From contig NZ_FXZB01000010.1 of NCBI RefSeq assembly GCF_900169065.1, positions 85,123 through 149,122 of the forward strand: a stretch of DNA of 64,000 nt, written 5' to 3'. This DNA is from Brevibacterium aurantiacum (lineage in GTDB: Bacteria; Actinomycetota; Actinomycetes; Actinomycetales; Brevibacteriaceae). Position 1 is the first letter of the stretch. Each line of letters begins with the position of its first letter. Below are positions 29,875 to 39,692 of the stretch, one piece after another. The notes below the pieces were generated by a model, which saw only the letters and a program-made list of their open reading frames with translations, searched no databases and was not told where the DNA came from. Made by a program: the position numbers and the translations under genes.

Positions 29875-32616
29875 ATGAGATTTCCTGCACGGCCGGCTCA
29901 GACTCCCCCGAAGCTGCCCGAGTGGGACCCTGCCTGGTCCCGAATCGTCGAGGCCAGGACTCCCGACGGGCCGCATTCCTTCCACGTCCTCGACACCCTT
30001 GAGGTGCTGCGCGGCGAAGGGCTGGAACCAAGCGGCACGATCCTTGCCCTGCACGGCAATCCGACCTGGTCATACCTGTGGCGACACCTCGCGCAGGCGA
30101 CGGTGGACATCGCCCGGTCCGGTGGTCGCGTGTGGCGTCTCATCGCCCCCGACCAGCTCGATATGGGGTTCTCAGAGCGGCTGAGCCATGAGTCGCTGCC
30201 GACTCCCCACGGTGCCGAGGTCCGTCGCATGTCCCAGCGCATCACCGATTTCGATGCCGTCGTCACACCCCTCCTCGCCGAGGTTGCCGGCAGTGCCGCA
30301 CCCAACGCCGGGACTGCACCCAACGACGGAGCTACGTCCGTCGATCATCCGATCGTGACGATCGGTCACGACTGGGGTGGCGTCCTGTCCCTGGGCTGGG
30401 CCTCACGCAACACCGATCTCGTCTCTGCCTCCATCAGCCTGAACACGGCCGTCCACCAGCCCGAGGACGCCCCCATACCGGCACCCCTGCGGGCCACACT
30501 GGCCGGGCCCATGCTCCCGACTGCCACCGTGGTCACCGACGGATTCCTGCGGGTGACGATGAGCCTCGGCGATCTCGATCCAGAGATCAAGGACGCCTTC
30601 CGCTCCCCCTATGACAACGCCTCTCTGCGTCACGGGATCGGTGGCTTCGTCGCCGACATCCCCGTCGATGAGAACCACCCGTCCTATTCCGAGCTCCAGC
30701 GCGTGGGTGCCGACATCGCCGCCAACGAGCACCCTGCGCTCCTCGTGTGGGGACCGAAGGACCCGGTGTTCCTCGAACGCTACCTGCGTGATCTGCGTCA
30801 GCGCCTGCCCCAGGCCGATGTGCACCGCTTCGAACTGGGCTCGCACCTGGTCAGCGAGGACTACGATGTCGCCGGAGTCGTCACCGACTGGCTCGAGACG
30901 CAGTTCCCTGCCTCGACGGACACGAACGCCGACAACGTGCAGTCACCGGACGCAGAACCCCCGGCACGCGGGGTCACCGCGATCCTCGACGCACGCCACG
31001 ATGACGAGTCCATCGCCTCGGTGGACTTCGCCCAGAACCCTGCGCAGCAGATCTCCTGGCGCCATCTCTGGCACGTGACGACGAGCATCGCGGGCGGTCT
31101 GCTCGAACTCGGTGTGCGCCCCGGTGATCGGGTCTCCATGCTCGTGCCACCCGGCAACAACCTCACCGCGGCCCTCTACGCCTGCCTGAAGATCGGTGCG
31201 GTCGCCGTCGTCGCCGACGCCGGGCTCGGACCGAAGGGCATGACCCGGGCAACCACCTCGGCGGATCCGCAGTGGATCATCGGGGAACTGCCGGGACTGG
31301 GCCTCGCCCGCGCCTTCAACTGGCCCGGACGCCGCATCTCCGTATCCCCGCTGGGAGCGGTGCAGGCCAAACTCCTCAAGGTCGAAACCAGCCTGACTGC
31401 GCTTTCGCGCACCACACACCACGCACAGCTGCCAACCCCGGCAGCCACCGACGATGCGGCGATCCTCTTCACCTCCGGATCGACGGGACCGGCCAAGGGC
31501 GTGCGCTACACCCACGGCGACATCTCAGCCCTGGCAGCAGTGCTGACCCGCGTCTTCGATGTCCGCGAAGGCACCGGCCTGGTCGCCGGCTTCCCACCGT
31601 TCGCACTATTGGGTCCGGCCATCGGGGCCACCTCGGTGACTCCGGACATGTCCGTGACCAAGCCGAAGACGCTGACGGCCAGCGCAATCTCCGATGCGAT
31701 CATCGCCGGTCATTCCACGATGGTCTTCGCCTCCCCTGCCGCGTACAAGAACGTCGCGGCCACCGCCTCTGACCTCGATGAGGAGCAGAAGGCCGCCTGC
31801 GCGCGGGTCGAACTCGTGCTCTCGGCAGGTGCCCCCGTGCCGCTGGAGCTGATGGATTCCATCGCCGAGGTGTTCCCGAACGCGAGCATCCACTCGCCGT
31901 ATGGGATGACCGAGGGTCTCCTGCTGACCGACATCGACCGTGCCGGTGTGGCCGCCGCGGACGCCACGGCCAACCTCGGCGTGTGCGTGGGCCGCCCCAT
32001 CGACGGCGTCGAACTGGCCCTGGCTCCGATCGACGACTCAGGTGCATCCGCGGATGTGCTGGAACAAGGCGTTGACGCACAGGGACACCTGGGCGAATTC
32101 GTCGTCAGCGCCGCTCACATCAAATCCGGCTACGACAACCTCTGGGCCACCACCGCGGCCTCGGCACGCGATGACCTCGACGGTCGGACCTGGCATCGGA
32201 CGAACGACATCGGCCACATCGACGCCGAGGGACGCGTCTGGCTCGAAGGTCGCCTGCAGCATGTGGTCACCACACCGCGAGGACCTGTGGGTCCCGGTGG
32301 CCTCGAGGCACTCATCGATTCCGATGAGCAGGTCAGCCGCTCCTCGATCGTGGGCATCGGCCCGGCTGGAACGCAGTCGCTGGTGGCCGTCCTCGATGCT
32401 GAAGGGACCGAGCTGTCTCCCGGTCTGGCACCGCTGGACCTGACCGCGCGCCTGCGGGAACTCGTTGCCGACACTGTCGGACACGACCTCACAGCGGTCC
32501 TCATCGCTCCCACATTCCCGACCGATATCCGCCACAATTCGAAGATCGATCGATCTCGTTTGGCGACCTGGGCCGACCACGTCTTATCCGGCGGTTCGGT
32601 GCGCACCAAGGTCTGA
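29875..32616 (+). CDS. oleBC: OleBC fusion: beta-lactone decarboxylase and beta-lactone synthetase
   Basis: A 913-residue fusion. Residues 1-345 are OleB, an alpha/beta hydrolase of haloalkane dehalogenase type: LALHGNPTWSYLWR, nucleophilic Asp in GHDWGG near 166, and a late His in ELGSHLVSED. It decarboxylates the beta-lactone to an alkene. A linker of about 30 residues follows. Residues 375-913 are OleC, an AMP-forming-ligase-fold enzyme with FTSGSTGPAKG near 533, YGMTEG near 676 and GRLQHVV in the hinge; it closes the beta-lactone from a beta-hydroxy acid. The fused order is characteristic of actinobacteria. Short Asn/Ala repeats (PNAGTAPNDG) interrupt the OleB part near 143. Confidence 0.9.
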   Translation: MRFPARPAQTPPKLPEWDPAWSRIVEARTPDGPHSFHVLDTLEVLRGEGLEPSGTILALHGNPTWSYLWRHLAQATVDIARSGGRVWRLIAPDQLDMGFSERLSHESLPTPHGAEVRRMSQRITDFDAVVTPLLAEVAGSAAPNAGTAPNDGATSVDHPIVTIGHDWGGVLSLGWASRNTDLVSASISLNTAVHQPEDAPIPAPLRATLAGPMLPTATVVTDGFLRVTMSLGDLDPEIKDAFRSPYDNASLRHGIGGFVADIPVDENHPSYSELQRVGADIAANEHPALLVWGPKDPVFLERYLRDLRQRLPQADVHRFELGSHLVSEDYDVAGVVTDWLETQFPASTDTNADNVQSPDAEPPARGVTAILDARHDDESIASVDFAQNPAQQISWRHLWHVTTSIAGGLLELGVRPGDRVSMLVPPGNNLTAALYACLKIGAVAVVADAGLGPKGMTRATTSADPQWIIGELPGLGLARAFNWPGRRISVSPLGAVQAKLLKVETSLTALSRTTHHAQLPTPAATDDAAILFTSGSTGPAKGVRYTHGDISALAAVLTRVFDVREGTGLVAGFPPFALLGPAIGATSVTPDMSVTKPKTLTASAISDAIIAGHSTMVFASPAAYKNVAATASDLDEEQKAACARVELVLSAGAPVPLELMDSIAEVFPNASIHSPYGMTEGLLLTDIDRAGVAAADATANLGVCVGRPIDGVELALAPIDDSGASADVLEQGVDAQGHLGEFVVSAAHIKSGYDNLWATTAASARDDLDGRTWHRTNDIGHIDAEGRVWLEGRLQHVVTTPRGPVGPGGLEALIDSDEQVSRSSIVGIGPAGTQSLVAVLDAEGTELSPGLAPLDLTARLRELVADTVGHDLTAVLIAPTFPTDIRHNSKIDRSRLATWADHVLSGGSVRTKV

Positions 32617-32651
32617 ATTCCGTCCGTTTCCCGTCCGTCTGAGGAGTCTTC

Positions 32652-33638
32652 ATGAAGATCACCGTCACCGGCGCCTCCGGGCTCCTGGGGTCATCCGTCG
32701 CTCGTGCGCTGGTGGCAGACGGCCACGAGGTCACCACCTTGCAGCGTCGCCCCTCCTCGGTGGCCGGTGCCCGCGATGTCATCGGCTCGGTCACTGATCC
32801 GAGCCGCACTGCCGAAGCCCTCACCGGCGCCGAGGCGGTCGTGCACCTGGCAGCGAAGGTATCCATGATGGGCGACCCCAGCGAGTTCGAGGCCGTGAAC
32901 ATCGGCGGCACGCGGACCCTCGTCGATGCTGCTCAGGCAGCTGGTGTGAAGCGGTTGGTCCACATCTCCTCACCGTCGGTGGCCCATACCGGTGATTCGA
33001 TCATCGGCGCAGGAGCAGGTCCGGCCTCCCCCGAGCTGGCACGCGGCGAGTACGCGCGAACGAAGGCCGCTGGGGAGCTCATTGCACTGGATGCCGATTC
33101 GCAGGACTTCAAGGTCCTCGTCCTCCGCCCCCACCTCATGTGGGGTCCTGGCGACACACAGTTGACGGAACGCGTCATCGACCGTGCACGGGCGGGCCGG
33201 ATGCCGATTCTCGGATCGGGTGCCCCGCTAGTCGACGCCCTGTTCGTCGACAACGCAGTCGAGGCGATCGTTGCCGCCGTAGACGCTGTGGCGGCCACGC
33301 ACGGCGAATCGTTGGTCGTGACGAACGGTCAGCCGCGTCCCATCGGTGAACTCATGTCGCGGATCGCGATCGCCGGCGGCGCCGAGGTGCCGAAGCTGCG
33401 CATTCCCGTGGGGCCCGCGTTGGCCGCCGGCTCGGTCGTGGAGAAGGCCTGGGAACTGGGAGAACACGACGATGAGCCTCCGCTGACGAGGTTCTTGGCC
33501 GAGCAGCTCTCCACCGCGCACTGGTTCGACCAGCGCCGCACCCAGAAGGTTCTCGGGTGGACGCCGCGCGTCAGCATCGAAGAGGGTCTGAGGATCCTCG
33601 CCGCACACTACTCGGGGGCAGCCTCAGACACGGAGTGA
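32652..33638 (+). CDS. oleD: OleD, NADPH-dependent 2-alkyl-3-ketoalkanoate reductase
   Basis: A 328-residue extended SDR. TGASGLLGSSVARAL is the NADP Rossmann motif, HISSPSVAHT supplies the serine, and the catalytic tyrosine and lysine are in YARTKAAGE near residue 135. OleD reduces the OleA product to the beta-hydroxy acid that OleC cyclises. It begins 35 bases after oleBC with GAGGAG upstream, closing the oleA-oleBC-oleD operon. Confidence 0.88.
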   Translation: MKITVTGASGLLGSSVARALVADGHEVTTLQRRPSSVAGARDVIGSVTDPSRTAEALTGAEAVVHLAAKVSMMGDPSEFEAVNIGGTRTLVDAAQAAGVKRLVHISSPSVAHTGDSIIGAGAGPASPELARGEYARTKAAGELIALDADSQDFKVLVLRPHLMWGPGDTQLTERVIDRARAGRMPILGSGAPLVDALFVDNAVEAIVAAVDAVAATHGESLVVTNGQPRPIGELMSRIAIAGGAEVPKLRIPVGPALAAGSVVEKAWELGEHDDEPPLTRFLAEQLSTAHWFDQRRTQKVLGWTPRVSIEEGLRILAAHYSGAASDTE

Positions 33639-33692
33639 TGCCGGGGCGAGGCCTGTTCCTCAGTCAGCGCCTTCGGCAGTCAGCTGCCGTGA

Positions 33693-34505
33693 TCAGCCTT
33701 TAGGTGTTGGTCCGCCGGGAATCGTCTCTTCTCCGGCCCCGTCGTCATCCGAGGACTCCTCGGCGTCTGCCGATTCGTCGTCACCGGATACTCCGTCTGC
33801 CTCGGCGGTCTCGGATTCAGCGGCTTCCAGCGAGTCCACGGAGACTCCGGGTTCTCCGGTCGGAGGGCTTTCCAGGGACGATCCCGTCGCCTCTTCGTTG
33901 AATTCGTCCGGTGACAAGGTCTCCGGTTCTTCGTAGTTCCGCTCGGCATCGGTGCCTGGGGCCACGCCCGGTTCCGCCTCAATCGAGGATTCGTCGGCTT
34001 CCGGTGACGTGTCGTCCTCTGCCGCCGATCGCATCGGCGGGGCCGTCTCAGGCACAGAGTCTTCAGTGGTCTTCGATTCCGGCACAGCGGTCGCCCCGGG
34101 CACAGCGGTCTTTCCGGGCGAAGTGATCTTCGACTCAGTCGCGGTGGTCTTCTCCGGCGCAGGTTCGGCTTCGGAAGGCTTCGCTTCGGAGGTCTTCGCT
34201 TCACTCTGCGACTCGGGCTCGCCGTTGTCATCAAGACTCACCCCCGCCTCGGCGGCCAAACGGGCGCGACGTTCCGCACGCGCATTCGCGCGCTCTTCCT
34301 CGCTCATCGCCGGTTTCGCGGGGGCGGCGTCCTTATTGCTGGGTTTGACGACTTCCCAGATCAGGAGAACGACGACCATCGTGATTCCGACGGTCGCACA
34401 CATCAGCAGCGAACCCCATGGGCGTGGCATCGAGAAGAGGTCGGCGAAGGCGTTGATGCCGAACAGGGCGCCGATGCCGATGATCAGAGCAACAAGATAT
34501 CTCAT
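33693..34505 (-). CDS. Two-helix membrane protein with a long acidic tail
   Basis: A 270-residue protein I do not recognise. Two helices occupy about residues 3-24 (YLVALIIGIGALFGINAFAD) and 30-52. A basic stretch (ERANARAERRARLAAEAG) follows, then about 170 residues dominated by Glu, Ser, Thr, Pro and Asp with no predicted fold. ATG at 34505 is chosen over an upstream frame because the first helix starts at residue 3. Such tails are disordered. It converges with oleD; no functional link is evident. Confidence 0.65.
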   Translation of the reverse strand: MRYLVALIIGIGALFGINAFADLFSMPRPWGSLLMCATVGITMVVVLLIWEVVKPSNKDAAPAKPAMSEEERANARAERRARLAAEAGVSLDDNGEPESQSEAKTSEAKPSEAEPAPEKTTATESKITSPGKTAVPGATAVPESKTTEDSVPETAPPMRSAAEDDTSPEADESSIEAEPGVAPGTDAERNYEEPETLSPDEFNEEATGSSLESPPTGEPGVSVDSLEAAESETAEADGVSGDDESADAEESSDDDGAGEETIPGGPTPKG

Positions 34506-34681
34506 GTCCCCATTGTGCCTTGTCTGCGATGACAATCAGGAGTTCTCGGCACAATACCTGTTGTGAAACAGCTGAGTTCATGCACGCTCTGCGCAGGCTG
34601 GGCCGACGTACGGCCTGCCCGAACAGCTGCTGGCCGGTGGCCACCGGTCGCGCGCCGAGCGCCGACGCGCGACCGGGAAGC

Positions 34682-35404
34682 TCAGGCTTGGTCGCGCGGC
34701 ATGATGTGGATGTGGTCGATATTGACGTGGCTCGGCAGAGAAGCGGCCCAGCGGATCGACTCTGCGACATCGTCGGCGGACAGGTTGAGCTTGCCGGCGT
34801 ACACCTTGGCGGCCTTGTCCGCGTCACCGTCGAAGCGGTTGAGGGAGAAGTCGGTCTCCACCCGTCCCGGATCGATCTGGGTCACTCGGATGGGGTCGCC
34901 GACGTGCTCGAGTCGCAGTACCCGGGTCAGTGCGCCCTCGCCGAACTTCGCGACGTTGTAGCCTGCACCACCGGCGTAGGGGGTGAAGGCGGCCATGGAG
35001 ACGGTGTTGATGATGTGGCCCTCCGAGGCGATGAGCTTGTCGAGCAGAGCCTTGGTGACTCGGACGGTGCCGAGGACGTTGACGTCGAACATCCACTGCC
35101 AGTCTTCGAGGTCGGCCTCTGCCACAGGGTCCAGTCCGCGGGCACCGCCAGCATTGTTGACCAGAAGATCGACCCGATCGACCTGGGCTGCGAGATTGGC
35201 GACGGATTCGTCCGAGCTGACATCAAGCTCGACGGCGGTGCCGCCGATGTCGGCAGCGACCTTCTCGATCTTGTCTTTGCGGCGGGCGGCGACGATGACC
35301 TGCCAACCGTCCTGTGCGAGTGCGGCTGCTGTGGCCGCGCCGATTCCCGAAGAGGCTCCGGTGACGATTGCTACCTTCTGCGTGCTGTCCTGTGTTTGAG
35401 TCAT
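34682..35404 (-). CDS. SDR family oxidoreductase (YdfG-like)
   Basis: A 240-residue classical SDR. TGASSGIG is near residue 16, NNAGGARG near 84, and the catalytic set in NTVSMAAFTPYAGGAGYNVAKF near 135-155 gives Ser, Tyr and Lys. The sequence resembles the YdfG/serine 3-dehydrogenase-like group, which oxidises beta-hydroxy acids. It is divergent from the propionyl-CoA synthetase gene. Confidence 0.88.
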   Translation of the reverse strand: MTQTQDSTQKVAIVTGASSGIGAATAAALAQDGWQVIVAARRKDKIEKVAADIGGTAVELDVSSDESVANLAAQVDRVDLLVNNAGGARGLDPVAEADLEDWQWMFDVNVLGTVRVTKALLDKLIASEGHIINTVSMAAFTPYAGGAGYNVAKFGEGALTRVLRLEHVGDPIRVTQIDPGRVETDFSLNRFDGDADKAAKVYAGKLNLSADDVAESIRWAASLPSHVNIDHIHIMPRDQA

Positions 35405-35590
35405 GGCGTCAGTGTGGCACAGGGGACATTTTCAACAAGACCGTCTCACCATGTGCTCTCAAGTGGCACTCTCGCAGTCAGAGAACTCCGTCGCTCTAGC
35501 GTCGAAACGGCTCGCGCGCAACCATCACAGACCCAAAAATCGACGCAATCTGCCGGTACGGGCCGCTGTGCCATGGGTCACAATGGAATC

Positions 35591-37522
35591 ATGGACACGA
35601 TCGCACAGGACCAATCCCCCAGCTACGACGATGTCATCGCCCGCATCGCTGCCGATCCTGAAGAGTTCTGGCTCGACCAGGCCAAGAAGCACGTCGACTG
35701 GATCACCGAGCCGACTCGCGCCGTCGATGACGCCAACGCCCCCATCTACCGTTGGTTCCCCGACGGTGAGCTCAACGTGTGCTTCAACGCCGTCGATCGC
35801 CATGTGGCGGCCGGACGCGGAGATCAGGCGGCAATCATCTATGACTCGCCTGTCACCGACACGATTCGCACGATCACCTACTCGGACCTTCTCGACGAGG
35901 TTTCCCGCTTCGCCAGGGCCCTGTCCGATAAGGGTGTGGTCAAGGGCGATCGGGTCATCATCTATATGCCGATGGTTCCCGAGGCTGCGATCGCCATGCT
36001 CGCCTGTGCCCGCCTCGGCGCGATCCACTCGGTGGTCTTCGGCGGGTTCGCCCCCAACGAGTTGGCTGTTCGCATCGATGACACCTCTCCGAAGGCCGTC
36101 ATCTCCACCTCGTGCGGGGTCGAGAAGAGCCGCATCCTCGAGTACAAGCCGATGGTCGACGAGGCGATCGACATCGCCGAGAACAAACCTGAGTTCACCG
36201 TCATCGTCCAACGCGACGAGCATCGCTGCGAGATGGGCGAGAATGACCTCGACTACGCCGAGCTCCTCGAGAACACCCCCGAGGGCATTGATCCCGTCCC
36301 CGTCAAGGCCACCGATGAGCTCTACGTTCTCTACACCTCCGGCACGACGGGAAAGCCGAAGGGCATCGTGCGCGATTCCGGCGGTTACGCGGTGGCTTCG
36401 GCATTCTCGATGCCCAACATCTTCGGCCTCAATCCCGGTGACACGATGTTCACAGCCTCCGACGTCGGCTGGGTCGTCGGGCACACCTATATCGTCTACG
36501 CGCCGCTGTTGGCCGGAGTCACTTCGGTCTTGTTCGAGGGCAAACCGATCGGCACCCCCGATGCGGGCACCTTCTTCCGCATCATCGAAGACCACAAGGT
36601 CAACGTTCACTTCACGGCACCGACGGCCATGCGTGTGGTCCGCAAAGAAGATCCGAACGGCGAACTCATCAAGAAGTACGATCTCTCCAGCCTGCGGGCA
36701 TCGTTCCTCGCCGGTGAGCGTCTTGATCCCGACACCTATGAGTGGACGACGAACATCCTCGCCGAGGCGACCGGTCGGGACATTCCCGTCGTCGACAACT
36801 GGTGGCAGACAGAGACCGGGTGGCCGATCGCAGCCAATCCACTCGGCCTCACGCAGTTCCCCCTCAAAGCCGGGTCCCCGACCAAGCCGGTGCCGGGCTT
36901 CCAGGTCGGCGTCCTCGATCCAGCCGGCAAGCCCATGCCGGCAGGCGAGGAGGGTCTCATCGTCATGAAGCTGCCCCTGCCGCCGGGAACGATGGCCACC
37001 GTCTGGGGCGATGACTCCAGGTTCGTGTCCTCATATCTCTCGGCCTTCGACGGCTATTACCTCACCGGCGACTCGGGATACCTTGACGAAGACGGATATG
37101 TCTTCGTCATGGGTCGCACCGACGATGTCATCAACGTCGCCGGTCACCGCCTGTCCACGGGTGTCATCGAAGCCGTCATCGCCTCCCACCCCGCAGTCGC
37201 AGAGACCGCAGTGATCGGTGTTCACGATGACACGAAGGGGCAGAGTCCGCGTGCGCTGGTCGTTCTCAGTGATTCCGCCGAGGCGACCGATCCTAAGGCG
37301 GTCATCGCCGAGCTCGTGGCACTGGTGCGCAAGGAGATCGGCCCCGTCGCCGCATTCAAGCAGGTCGATATCGTCACTGCACTGCCGAAGACCCGGTCGG
37401 GGAAGATTCTGCGCAAGACGATGCGCGAGATCGCTGACGGAGTCGACTCCCCGGCCGTGCCCTCGACGATCGAGGATCGGACAGTGCTCGATGACCTGGA
37501 GCTTGTGCTTCAACGCGGCTGA
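35591..37522 (+). CDS. prpE: Propionyl-CoA synthetase (acyl-CoA synthetase, AMP-forming)
   Basis: A 643-residue AMP-forming synthetase. The N-terminal ACAS region includes YRWFPDGELNVCFNAVDRH; the P-loop is YTSGTTGKPKGIVRDSGGYA near residue 255, with the VRD-GG context of PrpE rather than acetyl-CoA synthetase. The hinge and A8 region FVMGRTDDVINVAGHRLSTG are near 515, and the acetylatable catalytic lysine is in PKTRSGKILRK near 600. It activates propionate to propionyl-CoA. ATG at 35591 is used; an in-frame ATG at 35573 is also possible, both with weak ribosome sites. Confidence 0.87.
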   Translation: MDTIAQDQSPSYDDVIARIAADPEEFWLDQAKKHVDWITEPTRAVDDANAPIYRWFPDGELNVCFNAVDRHVAAGRGDQAAIIYDSPVTDTIRTITYSDLLDEVSRFARALSDKGVVKGDRVIIYMPMVPEAAIAMLACARLGAIHSVVFGGFAPNELAVRIDDTSPKAVISTSCGVEKSRILEYKPMVDEAIDIAENKPEFTVIVQRDEHRCEMGENDLDYAELLENTPEGIDPVPVKATDELYVLYTSGTTGKPKGIVRDSGGYAVASAFSMPNIFGLNPGDTMFTASDVGWVVGHTYIVYAPLLAGVTSVLFEGKPIGTPDAGTFFRIIEDHKVNVHFTAPTAMRVVRKEDPNGELIKKYDLSSLRASFLAGERLDPDTYEWTTNILAEATGRDIPVVDNWWQTETGWPIAANPLGLTQFPLKAGSPTKPVPGFQVGVLDPAGKPMPAGEEGLIVMKLPLPPGTMATVWGDDSRFVSSYLSAFDGYYLTGDSGYLDEDGYVFVMGRTDDVINVAGHRLSTGVIEAVIASHPAVAETAVIGVHDDTKGQSPRALVVLSDSAEATDPKAVIAELVALVRKEIGPVAAFKQVDIVTALPKTRSGKILRKTMREIADGVDSPAVPSTIEDRTVLDDLELVLQRG

Positions 37523-37557
37523 GCCGTGGCCTCGCCGAGGTGCTGCTGGCTTGCGTC

Positions 37558-38079
37558 TCAGCCTTCGGCGAGCGCCTTGAGTCCTTCAAGTGAGGCCAGC
37601 AGGTTCTGCGAGGTCGTCGACTGTGCCCGGGGCAGTCGCCGAGGGTCTCTCAACTCGGTCCAGTCATATGTCTGGCGAACCAGGCTTGAGCGTTCTCCTG
37701 TCGCTTCGATCTCCCACGTCCACTTCTGCCCGAAGGGCTCCCCGCCGACTTCGGAGGGCTTCCAGGCGATGAGCCTGCCCTCTTCGAACTCGACGATGTG
37801 GTTCTCACGGTCCACGCCCTTGGTCAGGGTGGTGATGAAGGAACCTCCGACGCTGGTCGGCCTCTGCCCTGAAGCGGCTGTGCCCAGGTTGTCGTTGCCA
37901 TCCCACTCGGGTTGGCGGACAGGGTCCGCGATGAGCTCGAAGATCTCAGCAGCCGGGGCGGCGATCTCCACTTCGACGCTGACCACTTTGAGGCCCGGAT
38001 CGATCGTGTCGAAGACAGAGGCGTCAGAAGCCTCAGCCCCGTCGGAGGGAGCAGATGAGCGGGATGTCGATTCGGTCAT
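37558..38079 (-). CDS. SRPBCC family protein (polyketide cyclase/dehydrase-like)
   Basis: A 173-residue START/Bet v1-like protein with SVEVEIAAPAAEIFELIADPVRQPEWDGN near residue 35, the standard opening of SRPBCC domains, and WTWEIEATGERSSLVRQTYDW near the end of the sheet. These bind hydrophobic ligands; no catalytic residues stand out. ATG at 38079 drops 26 unlikely residues of the longest frame. An N-terminal 25-residue Ser/Ala/Asp-rich stretch is probably disordered. Confidence 0.75.
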   Translation of the reverse strand: MTESTSRSSAPSDGAEASDASVFDTIDPGLKVVSVEVEIAAPAAEIFELIADPVRQPEWDGNDNLGTAASGQRPTSVGGSFITTLTKGVDRENHIVEFEEGRLIAWKPSEVGGEPFGQKWTWEIEATGERSSLVRQTYDWTELRDPRRLPRAQSTTSQNLLASLEGLKALAEG

Positions 38080-38213
38080 GGGATTGCGCCTCTTCGCTTG
38101 GATCCGGTTCCGGTGGCAGGTACGCAGCCTCGGAATGCAGTCGCAATCAGGATACACAGGGCAGGGAGTCCACGACTCCTCTGTGCGCAGACACTCAGCA
38201 AGTGCGCGCGCAC

Positions 38214-39683
38214 TCAGTCCTCGAGTGCCCGATCCTGGCGTTCGGCACGAAGTGCTGCGGTGCTGAAACGGGTGAACAACCGCGACGAGTCACTCGACAA
38301 GGACAACAGCACAGCGACCTGCATGGCGATCGTCGTCAACGCGTACATGTTGGTCGCGAGGTCGCGATCTCCGGTGAAGTAGTTCGTCATCGACACGATC
38401 ACCGACACTGTGGACAGAGTCAGAATCCACAGCCTCGCCCGGTTGCTGCCCCGGAACACGGAGATGCTCGCGATCACCTGCAGGCATCCGATGAGGAGGC
38501 TGAGTCCGATGAGAACGCCCGCCACGATCCGTGTCGCCACCTCGTTTCCGAGGGTTTCGATGTCCTTGCTGTAGTCGACGACTTCAGTGCGCAGTCCGTT
38601 CCAGTCCAGCACGGTGCCCAGGACGTCCCATGCTTGGAAGAGGAGCAGAATCAGAACGAGTGCGGCACCGACGACAGTCTGCAGCGGCCGCCTGTGCCAC
38701 AGAGTCCTGGTGACCTCCCTGACTGATTTGGCATCGGCGTAGATCGAGGTCGCATCGAGGGCGAGGTCGAGACGATCCGGGGAGTCGGATTCGTCAGCGG
38801 TGACCTCGGTGACCTCGATGATCGGCAGGTCTCCGTCGGTGATGATCGCGTCTCCGCCGCCGTTGCGCGAGTGGTAGCCGGTCGAGAAGTCCTCGATGTG
38901 CTGAACGACGATCGCCTCATCGGCCGAAGACACCGTGTCGACGATGTAGTCACGTTCGACATCGGTGTTCTCTTCGATCTTGTGGGTGAACTGCAATGTG
39001 AAGAGAGAGACTCCGACGCTCTTGTCGTATGTGCCCGCCGCCAACCAGTCCGCCTGGTGCCCACCGGGCAGCATCCAGCCGGTGGGGCATTTCCAGAATC
39101 GGACGTGATGTCGCTGCCCGGGATCGCCGTCGACCTCCTGCTGATAAGCGAAGTCCTGCCGTCTGCCGAACAGCAGCAGAGGCGATACGGGCGCCTTGGG
39201 ATAGCTTCGCCTCGTCAGCGTGGATGTGATGATCTCCCAGGTCGAGGCCGGGGTGATGCTGTCGGCAAGGATCCACCCGGCGGCCTTCATCGCGTGGTGG
39301 ATCTGTGCCTCATCGCCGCGCCATGCGAGGTTGACCGGGTCGCCGAGCAGTCCGTCCGACGTCCGGGCTCGACCGATGAAGTAGTTGGGGACGTAGATCT
39401 GGGACAGGATGCGGTGCAGCCGTGGCAGTGCCAGGTAAGACACCACCACCCAGAACACGAGCAGAGTCAGCACCTGCCACCAGCCCAGTGAGAATCCCTT
39501 GAACAGGATCAGCACCGCCAACCAGGTCGACGAGGCTCCGGCGAAGAGGAAGAAGAGGTAGTCAAGCACCCCGGTGACCGTGAAATGGTGACGCCGGAAC
39601 GCGAACGGCTGCCGTTGCCGTCTCTTCGGGGAGGCGGCCGATCGGTCTGGCCCAGGATCGGGCGTCGTTGTTCCGGAGGTCAT
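38214..39683 (-). CDS. LssY_C domain membrane protein
   Basis: A 489-residue protein with two helices near residues 38-80, a soluble LssY C-terminal-type domain (about 105-250) and four more helices (about 330-475). The domain signature is clear: GDPVNLAWRGDEAQIHHAMKAAGW, PVSPLLLFGRRQDFAYQ and RHHVRFWKCP. LssY domains occur in Legionella type I secretion-associated proteins and as fusions to PAP2 phosphatases; here no PAP2 domain is present. The exact role is unknown. Confidence 0.72.
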   Translation of the reverse strand: MTSGTTTPDPGPDRSAASPKRRQRQPFAFRRHHFTVTGVLDYLFFLFAGASSTWLAVLILFKGFSLGWWQVLTLLVFWVVVSYLALPRLHRILSQIYVPNYFIGRARTSDGLLGDPVNLAWRGDEAQIHHAMKAAGWILADSITPASTWEIITSTLTRRSYPKAPVSPLLLFGRRQDFAYQQEVDGDPGQRHHVRFWKCPTGWMLPGGHQADWLAAGTYDKSVGVSLFTLQFTHKIEENTDVERDYIVDTVSSADEAIVVQHIEDFSTGYHSRNGGGDAIITDGDLPIIEVTEVTADESDSPDRLDLALDATSIYADAKSVREVTRTLWHRRPLQTVVGAALVLILLLFQAWDVLGTVLDWNGLRTEVVDYSKDIETLGNEVATRIVAGVLIGLSLLIGCLQVIASISVFRGSNRARLWILTLSTVSVIVSMTNYFTGDRDLATNMYALTTIAMQVAVLLSLSSDSSRLFTRFSTAALRAERQDRALED

Positions 39684-39692
39684 GGGACAAGT

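Noticed and set aside
34520..35590. Extension of prpE upstream for about 350 codons
   Set aside because: It lies antisense to a clear SDR gene and adds no family-like sequence; the synthetase domain begins at about 35591.
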